The notes under the pieces were generated by a model. The model saw nothing but the letters and a program-made list of their open reading frames with translations, did not search any database and had not been told where the DNA came from. DNA of 28,605 nt from CAYVTD01 sp964577665 (GTDB taxonomy: Bacteria > Bacteroidota > Ignavibacteria > Kapaibacteriales > UBA2268): positions 1 to 28,605 of the forward strand of contig CAZOBD010000032.1 in the NCBI GenBank assembly GCA_964577665.1, written 5' to 3'. Both the position numbers and the translations under genes were made by a program. Shown here piece by piece: positions 1-7,963 of the stretch. The first letter of the stretch is position 1; each line of letters starts with the position of its first letter.

Positions 1-20
1 ATCTCAGTATATAGTATCTT

Positions 21-55
21 AGAGATTGCTTCGTCGCTTCGCTCCTCGCAATGAC
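21..55. repeat. Interspersed intergenic repeat with inverted ends
   Basis: This 35-bp GC-rich block contains CTTCGTCGCTTCGCTCC flanked by short inverted ends (ATTGC and GCAAT). From memory, closely similar blocks are common between genes in Bacteroidota and related draft genomes. It lies directly upstream of the metal transporter gene, and an open frame beginning at the TTG at 26 runs through it, but this is repeat DNA rather than protein. Its function is unknown. Confidence 0.6.
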
Positions 56-73
56 TTAGCAGTTGAAGGAAAA

Positions 74-106
74 AGATGTCCAACATCTGCCAGATGTTGG
101 ACATCT
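74..106. repeat. 33-bp perfect palindrome, AGATGTC/GACATCT family, copy 1
   Basis: The element is a perfect inverted repeat with two 16-bp arms around a single C at position 90. It begins AGATGTC and ends GACATCT; the inner arm is CAACATCTG. A second element of identical length, centre and ends, but with a different inner arm, lies at 28235-28267. It sits 24 bp before the likely start codon of the transporter, so as RNA it could form a strong hairpin in the leader. Whether it acts as a terminator, an RNA-stability element or a mobile repeat cannot be told here. Confidence 0.85.
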
Positions 107-130
107 GAAGCGCAAAGTAAATATACACAG

Positions 131-1396
131 ATGAAAGACAGAACAGGAATAAAAGGAATTTTGAAAGCGCTGGGACCCGGAATTTTATTTGCGGGAGCGG
201 CGATTGGAGGCTCTCATTTAATTCAATCCACACGTGCAGGGGCTGATTACGGCTTTGAACTGCTGTGGGCTGTTATTTTGATAAATTTATTTAAGTATCC
301 TTTTTTTGAATACGGGCACCGGTTTACTGCCGCAACCGGAAAAAATCTAATAGAAGGGTACCGCAATTTGGGCAAAATAAGTGTTTTTGTTTTCTTTTGC
401 CTGTCATTGATAACGGCAGTGGTAAATTTTTCAGCAGTAACCATAGTAACTTCCGGCGGTCTTCAGTATTTGCTGAATACCCGCCTTGATAATACTACCG
501 TGAGTGCATTTATCTTGGGTATCGTGATAATTATTCTTTTTATCGGCAAATATCCCCTGCTTGATAAAACTATGAAAATAATAATCTTAGTGCTTGCAGT
601 TTCCACTGTAACAGCTTTTTTTCTTGCTGCTTTCCAAGGGCATCAGATGCAGCCGGGATATGACGAGAAAATGCTGTGGGACAAAGCGGGAATTGCTTTT
701 CTCATTGCTCTGATGGGCTGGATGCCCGCACCTATTGAAGTTTCCGTCTGGCCCTCGCTGTGGGCGCTGGAAAGACATAAGCAGACTCAATACAAGCCAA
801 AGTTCCATGAAGTTCTTTTTGATTTTCATGTCGGATATATCGGCACTTCGCTGATGGCAGTTTTTTTTGTCGGACTGGGAGCTTTTATTATGTACGGAAG
901 CGGCAGCGAGTTCTCTCACAAAGGATTGGTTTTTGCAGGACAGCTTGTGGAAATGTACACTCAAACACTCGGCTCATGGAGCAGGCCTATCATCGGTTTG
1001 ACAGTCCTGATAACTATGTTCAGCACTACCCTTACTGTTATCGATGCTTATCCCAGAACGCTTGAAGGGGCGATGATTCAGATGATGAAGCGTTCATTCA
1101 ACCCGGGCAGAAAACTTTACTGGATATGGCTTATTTTGCTGTCGGCAGCAGCTCTTGTAATAATCGGCAATTTTGCAAAAGACATGACTTCTCTTCTGGA
1201 TTTTGCGACAGTAGTATCCTTTTTTGCCGCACCTGTTTTTGCATTTGTAAATTACAGAGTGGTAACGAGTAAATACACCCCGAAAAACTACCATCCTAAG
1301 TTGTGGCTGAAAATACTAAGCTGGATAGGTATTGTTTTCTTAGTTCTTTTTAGCATTTTATTTTTGCTTACACGGTTTGATATTTTATATTTGTAG
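131..1396 (+). CDS. Nramp-related metal ion transporter (divergent)
   Basis: This 421-residue multi-pass inner-membrane protein belongs to the Nramp/SLC11 superfamily, whose members usually import Mn2+ or Fe2+ with protons. The first helix opens with GPGILF as in the family, and the about 11-helix hydrophobic pattern and length fit. The two metal-binding signatures are changed. The usual DPGN of helix 1 is replaced by GGSH (residues 26-29), and the usual MPH of helix 6 reads MPAP (198-201). The substrate is therefore uncertain. I start the protein at ATG 131; an in-frame TTG at 26 only adds translation of two intergenic repeats. The gene is followed after 62 bp by the CstA-family gene on the same strand, so the two may be co-transcribed. 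Family membership is secure, ion specificity is not. Confidence 0.8.
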   Translation: MKDRTGIKGILKALGPGILFAGAAIGGSHLIQSTRAGADYGFELLWAVILINLFKYPFFEYGHRFTAATGKNLIEGYRNLGKISVFVFFCLSLITAVVNFSAVTIVTSGGLQYLLNTRLDNTTVSAFILGIVIIILFIGKYPLLDKTMKIIILVLAVSTVTAFFLAAFQGHQMQPGYDEKMLWDKAGIAFLIALMGWMPAPIEVSVWPSLWALERHKQTQYKPKFHEVLFDFHVGYIGTSLMAVFFVGLGAFIMYGSGSEFSHKGLVFAGQLVEMYTQTLGSWSRPIIGLTVLITMFSTTLTVIDAYPRTLEGAMIQMMKRSFNPGRKLYWIWLILLSAAALVIIGNFAKDMTSLLDFATVVSFFAAPVFAFVNYRVVTSKYTPKNYHPKLWLKILSWIGIVFLVLFSILFLLTRFDILYL

Positions 1397-1458
1397 TTAT
1401 GAGACAAAAAGATTTGACATTAAGTCAATGATTTGATATAAATATAAAGGGACGGGTT

Positions 1459-3090
1459 ATGAACGCAGCCGGCATTGTAATATTCGGTCTGGCGTGGTTT
1501 GCATTTGCCTATTTCTGGTACGGAGGAGTTATCAGGAGAAAACTTCTCAGCCATGGTAAGAAAAAAGAAATGCCTTCTCATGAGTTTCAGGACGGACTCG
1601 ATTTTGTGCCTACTAAACCGGCAATTCTTTTCGGACATCATTTTTCATCAATAGCAGGAGCAGGTCCAATCGTAGGTCCGATTATTGCATTTTCCCTTTT
1701 CGGATGGCTGCCGGCATTAATCTGGGTTCTTGCAGGTTCTGTTTTTCTTGGTGCTGTCCATGATTATACTGCTATGACTGTTTCAGTGAGAAACAAAGGC
1801 ATTTCCATAGTGGAAATAGCCGAAACTACAGTTTCTGAGCAGGCGAGAACAATTTTTGCAGTTTTTGTATGGCTCGCGCTGATTCTTCTGGAAGCCGTTT
1901 TTGCAAACCTGACAGCCGCTACTCTAAATGAAAGACCGGAGATAGTCATACCGACATTCGGTATTATTATTATTGCAGTTGTCTTCGGCTTTTTTGTAAT
2001 AAGACGGAATCTTAATCTTCTAGCAGGGACAGTGCTCGCTCTTGCTGCACTTATTGCACTTGTCTATCTTGGCAGAGAGATAACCGTTTATGCAAGTCAG
2101 GAGACATGGCTTATTATTGTGTTTGTGTATGCATTTATTGCCGCAATTCTTCCGGTCTGGCTTCTTCTTCAGCCAAATGATTATATTTCAATGTTAATTT
2201 TGATATCAGGTCTTTTAATAGGTTTTGCAGGCATACTCGTTTTAAATCCTGAGATTAATGCACCTGCTTTTATTTCTTTCGACAGCAGTACCGGACCGAT
2301 GTTTCCAATGCTTTTTATAATAATTGCCTGCGGAGCTATTTCCGGATTCCATTCATTGGTTGCCAGCGGTACCTCTGCAAAGCAGCTAGACAAGGAAAAA
2401 GATGCACAGAAAGTCAGCTACGGCAGTATGCTGGTAGAAGGTATCATTGCTCTTCTCGTAGTTCTTATGATCTCAAGCGTTCTAAACTGGCACGGCACAG
2501 GTGCGTTATCTTTTCATAATCTTATGAGTAAAAGCCCAAATATTGTTTTCGGCACCGCACTTGGAACAACCACGGCTTCTATCGGAATACCCCTTGCAGT
2601 CGGCACGGCTTTCGGAATTTTGATGCTCAATACTTTTATCTTAACTTCGCTGGACACATGCACTCGTCTTAACCGTTATATCATGCAGGAAACACTTGGA
2701 ACAAGAATCGGGGGTATTTTTAAAAACAAATATTTCGCTGCGGCGTCAAGCCTTGTTTTAGCTCTGATATTATGTCTTTCAAACGGTTATGAGGTAATCT
2801 GGCCCATGTTCGGAGCTTCGAATCAGCTTATTGCCTCGCTGGCTCTTTTTGTAGTTACCATGTATTTCGTCGGGTTTAATGCTCCGAAATGGTACACGCT
2901 TTTGCCGGGTATATTTATGCTGATAGTTACTGAAACGGCTATCTTTTATCAAGCATTTTTTACACATCTGCCCCAACAGAACTGGCTTTTGTTTGTAATC
3001 TCAATTTTGCTGTTTATACTCGGTTTGGCTGTTGCTTTGGAATCATTTAAGAAACTTGCTTCCGTTAAATCAAAGAATAAACCTGAATGA
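1459..3090 (+). CDS. cstA: CstA-family transporter (carbon starvation protein)
   Basis: This 543-residue polytopic membrane protein carries the CstA family signature HHFSSIAGAGPIVGP (residues 60-74) followed by GAVHDY (98-103). CstA proteins take up peptides and, in Escherichia coli, pyruvate during carbon limitation. The protein is shorter than the roughly 700-residue E. coli CstA and matches the compact form seen in many other bacteria. The start is ATG 1459, preceded by a purine-rich AAAGGGACGGG that can serve as ribosome binding site. It follows the Nramp-related gene by 62 bp. The 3' flank contains two copies of a 22-bp direct repeat. Exact substrate and regulation cannot be read from the sequence. 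Confidence 0.88.
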   Translation: MNAAGIVIFGLAWFAFAYFWYGGVIRRKLLSHGKKKEMPSHEFQDGLDFVPTKPAILFGHHFSSIAGAGPIVGPIIAFSLFGWLPALIWVLAGSVFLGAVHDYTAMTVSVRNKGISIVEIAETTVSEQARTIFAVFVWLALILLEAVFANLTAATLNERPEIVIPTFGIIIIAVVFGFFVIRRNLNLLAGTVLALAALIALVYLGREITVYASQETWLIIVFVYAFIAAILPVWLLLQPNDYISMLILISGLLIGFAGILVLNPEINAPAFISFDSSTGPMFPMLFIIIACGAISGFHSLVASGTSAKQLDKEKDAQKVSYGSMLVEGIIALLVVLMISSVLNWHGTGALSFHNLMSKSPNIVFGTALGTTTASIGIPLAVGTAFGILMLNTFILTSLDTCTRLNRYIMQETLGTRIGGIFKNKYFAAASSLVLALILCLSNGYEVIWPMFGASNQLIASLALFVVTMYFVGFNAPKWYTLLPGIFMLIVTETAIFYQAFFTHLPQQNWLLFVISILLFILGLAVALESFKKLASVKSKNKPE

Positions 3091-3136
3091 TTTACAATAG
3101 AATCCTAAAAACGTTTTACAATAGAATCCTAAAAAC
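3091..3136. repeat. Two direct copies of a 22-bp repeat after cstA
   Basis: The sequence TTTACAATAGAATCCTAAAA plus two further bases (AC) occurs at 3091-3112 and again, identically, at 3115-3136, giving a 24-bp period. It begins immediately after the cstA stop codon. There is no clear stem, so it does not look like a terminator. Function unknown. Confidence 0.8.
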
Positions 3137-3206
3137 TGCGTATCATTGAAAAACAAAATCAAGATTTTAGCAAAAGAAGAATTGTACATATCATACGGAG
3201 ATTGAA

Positions 3207-4328
3207 ATGAAAAGAATATGCTTATTGCTGATATTTTTAATAATAACCACGCCCTTGTCTGCAAAAATTATTATGAAGCCTTACTCACAGGCAGTTAATC
3301 ACAACAGCGCCGTTATTTTAGTTGAATGTAACATTGATTTGCCCCTCAGAGCAATGTATAATTCACGCGGCGGAGAAAGTAAAATGGTCTCTTCGAATGA
3401 AAAGAAAGAGACTTCAAAAGGTACCTTTGTTTTCAGGTTAAGACTCGAAGGCTTGAATCCGGATACTGAATACGGTTTGAAAATTGCACAAAACGACATG
3501 GAAACGGCAATCGACGCTGTTCATTTTAAAACCGCTCCCCTTAACAGCGAAAGTCTCCGCTTCGGAATAATGGGAAATACCAATCCTAATCCTGATATTA
3601 CTTCTCAACTTGCCGACCTTTTAATGGAACGCTCTCCTCAGTTTGTTGTTTTTACCGGCGATCTTGCTGCAGGCAGTACTTATGAAAGTTGGAAAAAAGA
3701 GTTTTTCACCGATGCCGTTTTAAACATGATTTCTCATAAGCCCTTCTACAATGCTGTCGGCGATAAAGAAAAGTGGGACAAAAATACTCAGGCTTTCACT
3801 CAGGGGAGCAACGGAGATAAGCCTCATTTTTCATTTGATGCAGGAGATGTTCATTTTCTTGTTTTAAGCACAGAACACGATGCAGATTCGGGAAGCGACC
3901 AGTGGGAATTTGCCGATGATGACCTCGAAAAAACAAATAAAAAATGGAAAATTGCAGTTTTTCACAAATCCGCATACTGTTACGGCGCTGAAGAAACAAG
4001 TGAAGATATGCGTGAAATGAGTGAAGAACTATTTGAGAAGCATGATGTTGACTTGGTTTTAACAGGTGATTATCATTTCTATCAGCACAATAACGTAAAC
4101 GGAATACGGCACATCCTTATCGGAGGCGGAGGAGTACCGATGGAGCCACCCGCAATGCCTCAAAATGAACCTGAAAGCATGAAACTTGAAACAAACCAAT
4201 ATCCTTATCTGATTAAATCAGCAAAAGAATATACATTTGCAACAGCAGATGTCTCAGACACTAAGCTTACTATTACTGTTTACAATATAGCCAATAAAGA
4301 AATAGATAAAATAATCTTGGAAAAATAA
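3207..4328 (+). CDS. Secreted metallophosphoesterase-like protein with altered active site
   Basis: The 373-residue product has an N-terminal signal peptide (residues 1 to about 19, ending LSAK), a beta-rich fibronectin/purple-acid-phosphatase-type N-domain (about 20-110) and a calcineurin-like phosphoesterase domain (about 117-330). Only part of the metal-binding set is intact. GD at 151-152, His253 and the last His of the final motif (His290) are present. The first motif reads GNTN (123-126, usual D replaced by N), the usual GNH[DE] reads GDKE (185-188) and the usual GHxH reads GDYH (287-290). It may be a weak enzyme, use another metal set, or be a binding protein. Start ATG 3207 has a purine-rich ACGGAGATTGAA upstream. 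tyrS follows after 14 bp, so the two are probably co-transcribed. Confidence 0.75.
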   Translation: MKRICLLLIFLIITTPLSAKIIMKPYSQAVNHNSAVILVECNIDLPLRAMYNSRGGESKMVSSNEKKETSKGTFVFRLRLEGLNPDTEYGLKIAQNDMETAIDAVHFKTAPLNSESLRFGIMGNTNPNPDITSQLADLLMERSPQFVVFTGDLAAGSTYESWKKEFFTDAVLNMISHKPFYNAVGDKEKWDKNTQAFTQGSNGDKPHFSFDAGDVHFLVLSTEHDADSGSDQWEFADDDLEKTNKKWKIAVFHKSAYCYGAEETSEDMREMSEELFEKHDVDLVLTGDYHFYQHNNVNGIRHILIGGGGVPMEPPAMPQNEPESMKLETNQYPYLIKSAKEYTFATADVSDTKLTITVYNIANKEIDKIILEK

Positions 4329-4342
4329 TCACGGAATATTAA

Positions 4343-5560
4343 ATGTTTCCTTCTTTAAATGAACAAATGGACATCATTAAAAAAGGTGCCGTTGAAGTAT
4401 TGCCCGAAGAAGAATTAGTAAAAAAAATCGAGAAGTCCATTAACAAAAACAAGCCGTTGAGAATTAAGCTCGGCTGCGATCCGAGCAAACCCGACCTGCA
4501 TATTGGCCATGCCGTTGTCTTGCACAAGCTGAGGCAGTTTCAGGATTTGGGGCATACCGCAGTGCTGATTGTAGGTGATTTCACGGCAATGATAGGCGAC
4601 CCCTCAGGAAAATCTAAAACAAGGCCGCAGCTTACTTTCGGAGAAACACAAAAGAACGGAAGAACATATCTCGAACAGGCAACCCGAATTTTATCAGAAG
4701 ACAGGCTGGAAGTTCGAAGCAATTCCGAGTGGCTCGGGAAAATGACTTTTAAGGACGTAATAGAACTGGCAGGTAAATACACCGTTGCACAGCTTCTCGA
4801 AAGAGATGATTTTACAAAAAGATACAAAGCCGGAGAACCTATTAGTGTTCATGAGCTTCTTTATCCTCTCGCTCAGGCAATGGACTCCTCTGCAATTAAT
4901 TCAGATATAGAGCTTGGCGGCACCGACCAAAAATTTAACCTTATCGTAGGGCGGGAGATACAGAGAGCTTATGGAAAAGAGACCCAGTGCATCCTTACTA
5001 TGCCTATTTTGGAAGGTACTAACGGCATTGAAAAAATGAGCAAATCGCTCGATAATTACATCGCCTTTACCGACGATCCGCGTAATATGTTCGGAAAAGT
5101 AATGTCTATCCCCGATAATCTTATTGTACAGTATTTCAAATACGGAGCATGGGCTGATGAAAATTCCGTTAATGAAATGGAAGAGGGATTGAAAACCAGT
5201 TCAATCCATCCCCGCGATGCCAAAGTGAAAACGGCTATGGGAATAGTTGAAAAGTACTATGACGCTGAAACTGCGAAAAATGCTTTGGAAGAATTCGAGC
5301 GTATTTTCAAGCAGAGCGGCACTCCCGACGATGTAAAAGAGTTTGTTATAAAGTCCGGCGAGAACGAGATTACACTTCAGGAGGCTCTTGTAATCAGCAA
5401 GCTGTCTCCCTCAAAAAAAGAGGCATTCCGCATGATAAAGCAGGGCGCTGTTTCTATCGACGGGGAAAAAACAGACGAACCTTTTCAAAAAGTCGATTTC
5501 TCTGAGAAAAGGCTCGTGAAATACGGAAAGAAGAAATTTTTGTATGTAATCGCCGGATAG
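4343..5560 (+). CDS. tyrS: Tyrosyl-tRNA synthetase
   Basis: TyrS joins tyrosine to tRNA-Tyr in the cytoplasm using ATP. The 405-residue protein has the class I signatures HIGH (residues 53-56) and KMSKS (231-235), the motif GDFTAMIGDPSGK (78-90) and a C-terminal S4 RNA-binding domain (about 345-405). Length and the perfectly kept KMSKS fit the TyrZ-like branch of bacterial TyrRS. The start ATG 4343 lies 14 bp after the upstream phosphoesterase gene and has no clear Shine-Dalgarno site, common in this lineage. I see no T-box or other leader regulator. The gene ends 3 bp before the 3' end of a convergent lipoprotein gene, with no terminator hairpin between them. Confidence 0.97.
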   Translation: MFPSLNEQMDIIKKGAVEVLPEEELVKKIEKSINKNKPLRIKLGCDPSKPDLHIGHAVVLHKLRQFQDLGHTAVLIVGDFTAMIGDPSGKSKTRPQLTFGETQKNGRTYLEQATRILSEDRLEVRSNSEWLGKMTFKDVIELAGKYTVAQLLERDDFTKRYKAGEPISVHELLYPLAQAMDSSAINSDIELGGTDQKFNLIVGREIQRAYGKETQCILTMPILEGTNGIEKMSKSLDNYIAFTDDPRNMFGKVMSIPDNLIVQYFKYGAWADENSVNEMEEGLKTSSIHPRDAKVKTAMGIVEKYYDAETAKNALEEFERIFKQSGTPDDVKEFVIKSGENEITLQEALVISKLSPSKKEAFRMIKQGAVSIDGEKTDEPFQKVDFSEKRLVKYGKKKFLYVIAG

Positions 5561-5563
5561 CTC

Positions 5564-6040
5564 TTATTGCTCGATTTTCCATGACTCATGTGAATGGAGT
5601 ATTTTCCAGCCGCCTTCTTCTTTTTTCCAAAGCATAGAAAACACATGCTCGCCTTTTATTTCAGAACTGTCCTGCATTATGTGAAGCGTTTTTTCCTTGC
5701 TGGTCATTAATGCAAGATCATTGGAAAGCGGCGTAATCTCTAAGTCAAGAACATCTACCTGCTGGGTACCTCTTGTGGCAAAATATTTTTTTATATCTTC
5801 TACCCATTCGCTGCGGTCTTTATAATGATCTATACCGGCTGTGGCTGAGATAAAACCTTCCTTGCTGTAAAAATCAGACCATCCGTCTGCATTTAGAGCA
5901 TTTAATGATGTAACCAATTTGTCGAATTCTGCCTTCACTTCTTTTTTGATTAAATCTTTATCAGGTTCGGCGGGTTTCTGTTCGGACATACATCCTGTAA
6001 AGAAAAGAAAAGCGGCTGTTAAAAGCAAAAAATAGTACAT
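5564..6040 (-). CDS. Lipoprotein with NTF2-like (DUF4440/SnoaL-type) domain
   Basis: The 158-residue product begins with a short lipoprotein signal ending FFTGC, so Cys17 is the probable lipidated residue. The rest (about 35-158) has the pattern of small NTF2-like domains: an initial helix, then FYSKEGFIS and a final strand pair ending GGWKILHSHESW. Such domains bind small ligands or have limited enzymatic roles, and no specific function can be given. The start is well supported by AAGGAG seven bases upstream of the ATG at 6040. It converges with tyrS, leaving only 3 bp between the stop codons. Confidence 0.75.
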   Translation of the reverse strand: MYYFLLLTAAFLFFTGCMSEQKPAEPDKDLIKKEVKAEFDKLVTSLNALNADGWSDFYSKEGFISATAGIDHYKDRSEWVEDIKKYFATRGTQQVDVLDLEITPLSNDLALMTSKEKTLHIMQDSSEIKGEHVFSMLWKKEEGGWKILHSHESWKIEQ

Positions 6041-6259
6041 ATCTCACTCCTTATTAAGGTTATTTTAAAGAACTCATTTGTAGTGCATGGCAATATATCT
6101 CTTTTTTTCAAGATTTTCATCTAATTTTTTGTATATACTGATTTTTTTTCTGTCAATACAAAATATTTATCTTAAAATATTTCGGATAATGATTCGAGTA
6201 TTTCATAAAAAAGCTAATATTTTTTAAGTAATGATTAAAGATTTAAGTATAGTAATTCT

Positions 6260-6490
6260 ATGGAAGCCATAAAAATAAAAAGAAAGATTACTTCCGACCG
6301 CCTGCCCGAGTTAAACAAGTTCAAAGGACAGGATGTGGAAATTTTGATTACTCAAAAAGAAGAATTTCAAAAGAAAGGCAATGCCAAAAAACTATTGAAA
6401 CTAAAAGGCTGCCTTAAATCTAATATTGACGGAATGGAATTCCAACGGAAAATCAGAAAAGAATGGGATAGAGATGAATTATCTTCTTGA
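6260..6490 (+). CDS. Probable antitoxin of a VapBC-type pair (locus 1)
   Basis: This 76-residue charged protein lies directly before, and overlaps by 17 bp, a PIN-domain gene; that arrangement is typical of toxin-antitoxin operons. Its N-terminal half follows the pattern LPEL-x-x-F-x-G-Q-DVEILI (residues 15-30), which is also found in the antitoxin of the second pair in this window as IPELLEYIGKDVFITV. This marks one antitoxin family with an N-terminal strand-rich DNA-binding region and a C-terminal basic tail expected to wrap the toxin. Start ATG 6260 has no obvious ribosome binding site. The function is inferred from gene context and the shared motif, not from a recognised named domain. Confidence 0.65.
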   Translation: MEAIKIKRKITSDRLPELNKFKGQDVEILITQKEEFQKKGNAKKLLKLKGCLKSNIDGMEFQRKIRKEWDRDELSS

Positions 6491-6842
6491 TACCAATGCT
6501 GTTATAAATTATTTACATTGTAACGGTAACTTTTCAATGATTAATGAATCCGATGAACTGTTTATTTCTTTTATTACTTTTATAGAGTTATCAGTTGGAT
6601 ATAAAGATCACGAAGAAGAAAGTTTAACACAGCTTTTTTTGGAGACTGTTTATCAGAAATTCATCGATGAAAGTATTATTTGTAAAACTATTGAAGTTCG
6701 TAAAAGGTTTTCCTTTAAGCTGCCTGATTCAATAATTGTTGCAACCGCTTTAACGAATGATTTTTCTTTAATTACGTCGGATAGAAGAATAGTTACAAAT
6801 TCTTCAGAACTGAATTTACAAACAATTGATCCAATGTATTAA
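6474..6842 (+). CDS. vapC: VapC-type PIN-domain toxin (locus 1)
   Basis: The 122-residue protein is a PIN-domain endoribonuclease. Its predicted Mg2+ ligands are Asp6 (LLDTN), Glu38 (FIELS), Asp85 (PDSIIVATA) and Asp103 (SDRR). VapC toxins cleave tRNA or rRNA and are held inactive by the antitoxin encoded just upstream. I choose ATG 6474, which overlaps the antitoxin end by 17 bp and begins MNYLLDTN as in related toxins; an upstream in-frame ATG at 6426 would add 16 residues that only translate the antitoxin gene. The stop codon TAA shares its last base with the meaB start (TAATG), so translation of the two may be coupled. Confidence 0.82.
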   Translation: MNYLLDTNAVINYLHCNGNFSMINESDELFISFITFIELSVGYKDHEEESLTQLFLETVYQKFIDESIICKTIEVRKRFSFKLPDSIIVATALTNDFSLITSDRRIVTNSSELNLQTIDPMY

Positions 6843-7963
6843 TGTCTTCTAACAAAATCAAACCCGAATGGGCGCCCGATAATTCCAATGAGGAGTTCGC
6901 CTCTGAAGTTAAGAAAGGCGTTAAATCATTTAAGAAGGGCGCCAAATCAATTAAAAAAGCTGCCGATAAAAAAATAAATGCCGCCAAACCTGATATTCCC
7001 GATTTCAAGCAGGGTATTCTCGAAGGTAAACTGCCTATGCTTGCCCGCGCAATTACTTTGATAGAAAGCAATTCCCGCGATCATATTGAAAAAGCTCAAA
7101 AGTTAATCGGTGAAATTCTTCCGCATACGGGAAATTCTGTCCGGGTGGGTATTTCCGGTCCTCCGGGCGCCGGAAAAAGCACTTTTATCGATTCCCTCGG
7201 CGATTTTCTCTGCGAAGAGGGCAAAAAGGTGGCTGTTTTGGCGGTTGATCCAAGCAGCAAACTTTCCGGCGGCTCTATCCTGGGCGATAAAACCCGCATG
7301 GATCGTCTTTCGCGCCGTGATAATTCTTTCATCCGCCCTTCCCCTTCCGGCGGCGCCCTTGGAGGAGTTGCCCGGAAAACCCGCGAAACTATTTTACTTT
7401 GCGAAGCAGCCGGTTTTGACACTGTCATTATTGAAACGATAGGTGTCGGGCAGAGCGAGATAACTGTCCGCTCTATGACGGATGTTTTCCTTTTGCTTCT
7501 TCTCCCCGGCTCCGGCGATAATCTCCAAGGAATAAAAAAAGGGATAGTTGAAATTGCTGATTTACTCGCTGTCAACAAAGCTGACGGCGATGCCAAAAAC
7601 AGAGCGGAGCTTACCAAAAAAGCTTATGAGGAAGCCCTGCATTATTTGATAAGCGAAGAGAGGCAGTTTCCCCCTAAGGTATTTACTTGCAGCGCTTTAT
7701 ATGATAATAAGATAGATGCAGTTTGGAATGAGATAGCTGCCATTATCAAAAAGGCAAAAGAAAGCGGCTCTTTTAACAGGCAGAGAAATAATCAGTTAAT
7801 TGACTGGATTACCTCACTCGCCGAAGAACAACTTATTTCAGGATTCTATTCTCATCCAAAAGTTGCCGATCTTTTTCCGATAATAAAGGAAAAGTCTTTA
7901 ACCGGAGAAATCACACCTACAAATGCCGTTTTTGCACTTATGGATGCATATAACTCCATATAA
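6842..7963 (+). CDS. meaB: MeaB: methylmalonyl-CoA mutase-associated GTPase
   Basis: MeaB is a G3E P-loop GTPase that loads and protects the adenosylcobalamin cofactor of methylmalonyl-CoA mutase. The 373-residue protein shows the P-loop GPPGAGKS (106-113), AVDPSS (135-139 region), ETIGVGQSE (198-206) and NKADGD (245-250), all typical of MeaB/ArgK. A lysine-rich N-terminal segment (residues about 20-50, with repeated KKG/KKA) precedes the core; the opening EW-x-P-x(5)-EEF pattern is known from FCB-group MeaB proteins, which supports ATG 6842. No mutase subunits lie in the window. The gene starts within the stop codon of the upstream vapC and has no ribosome binding site of its own, an odd dependence of a metabolic gene on a toxin operon. 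Confidence 0.93.
   Translation: MSSNKIKPEWAPDNSNEEFASEVKKGVKSFKKGAKSIKKAADKKINAAKPDIPDFKQGILEGKLPMLARAITLIESNSRDHIEKAQKLIGEILPHTGNSVRVGISGPPGAGKSTFIDSLGDFLCEEGKKVAVLAVDPSSKLSGGSILGDKTRMDRLSRRDNSFIRPSPSGGALGGVARKTRETILLCEAAGFDTVIIETIGVGQSEITVRSMTDVFLLLLLPGSGDNLQGIKKGIVEIADLLAVNKADGDAKNRAELTKKAYEEALHYLISEERQFPPKVFTCSALYDNKIDAVWNEIAAIIKKAKESGSFNRQRNNQLIDWITSLAEEQLISGFYSHPKVADLFPIIKEKSLTGEITPTNAVFALMDAYNSI

Noticed and set aside
26..130. N-terminal extension of the Nramp-related protein from TTG 26
   Set aside because: The 35 residues translate a known-type intergenic repeat and a perfect 33-bp palindrome; ATG 131 gives the family's normal N-terminus.
3070..3264. Minus-strand frame with repeated FLGFYCK
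   Set aside because: It only translates the 22-bp direct repeat and overlaps the start of the phosphoesterase gene.
4329..4342. T-box leader for tyrS
   Set aside because: Only 14 bp separate tyrS from the upstream gene, with no room for a T-box.
6600..6842. Cobalamin riboswitch before meaB
   Set aside because: The sequence is vapC coding DNA and no B12-box or matching stems are visible.
7096..7617. Long minus-strand frame inside meaB
   Set aside because: It is the mirror of a strongly conserved meaB coding region and has no features of its own.
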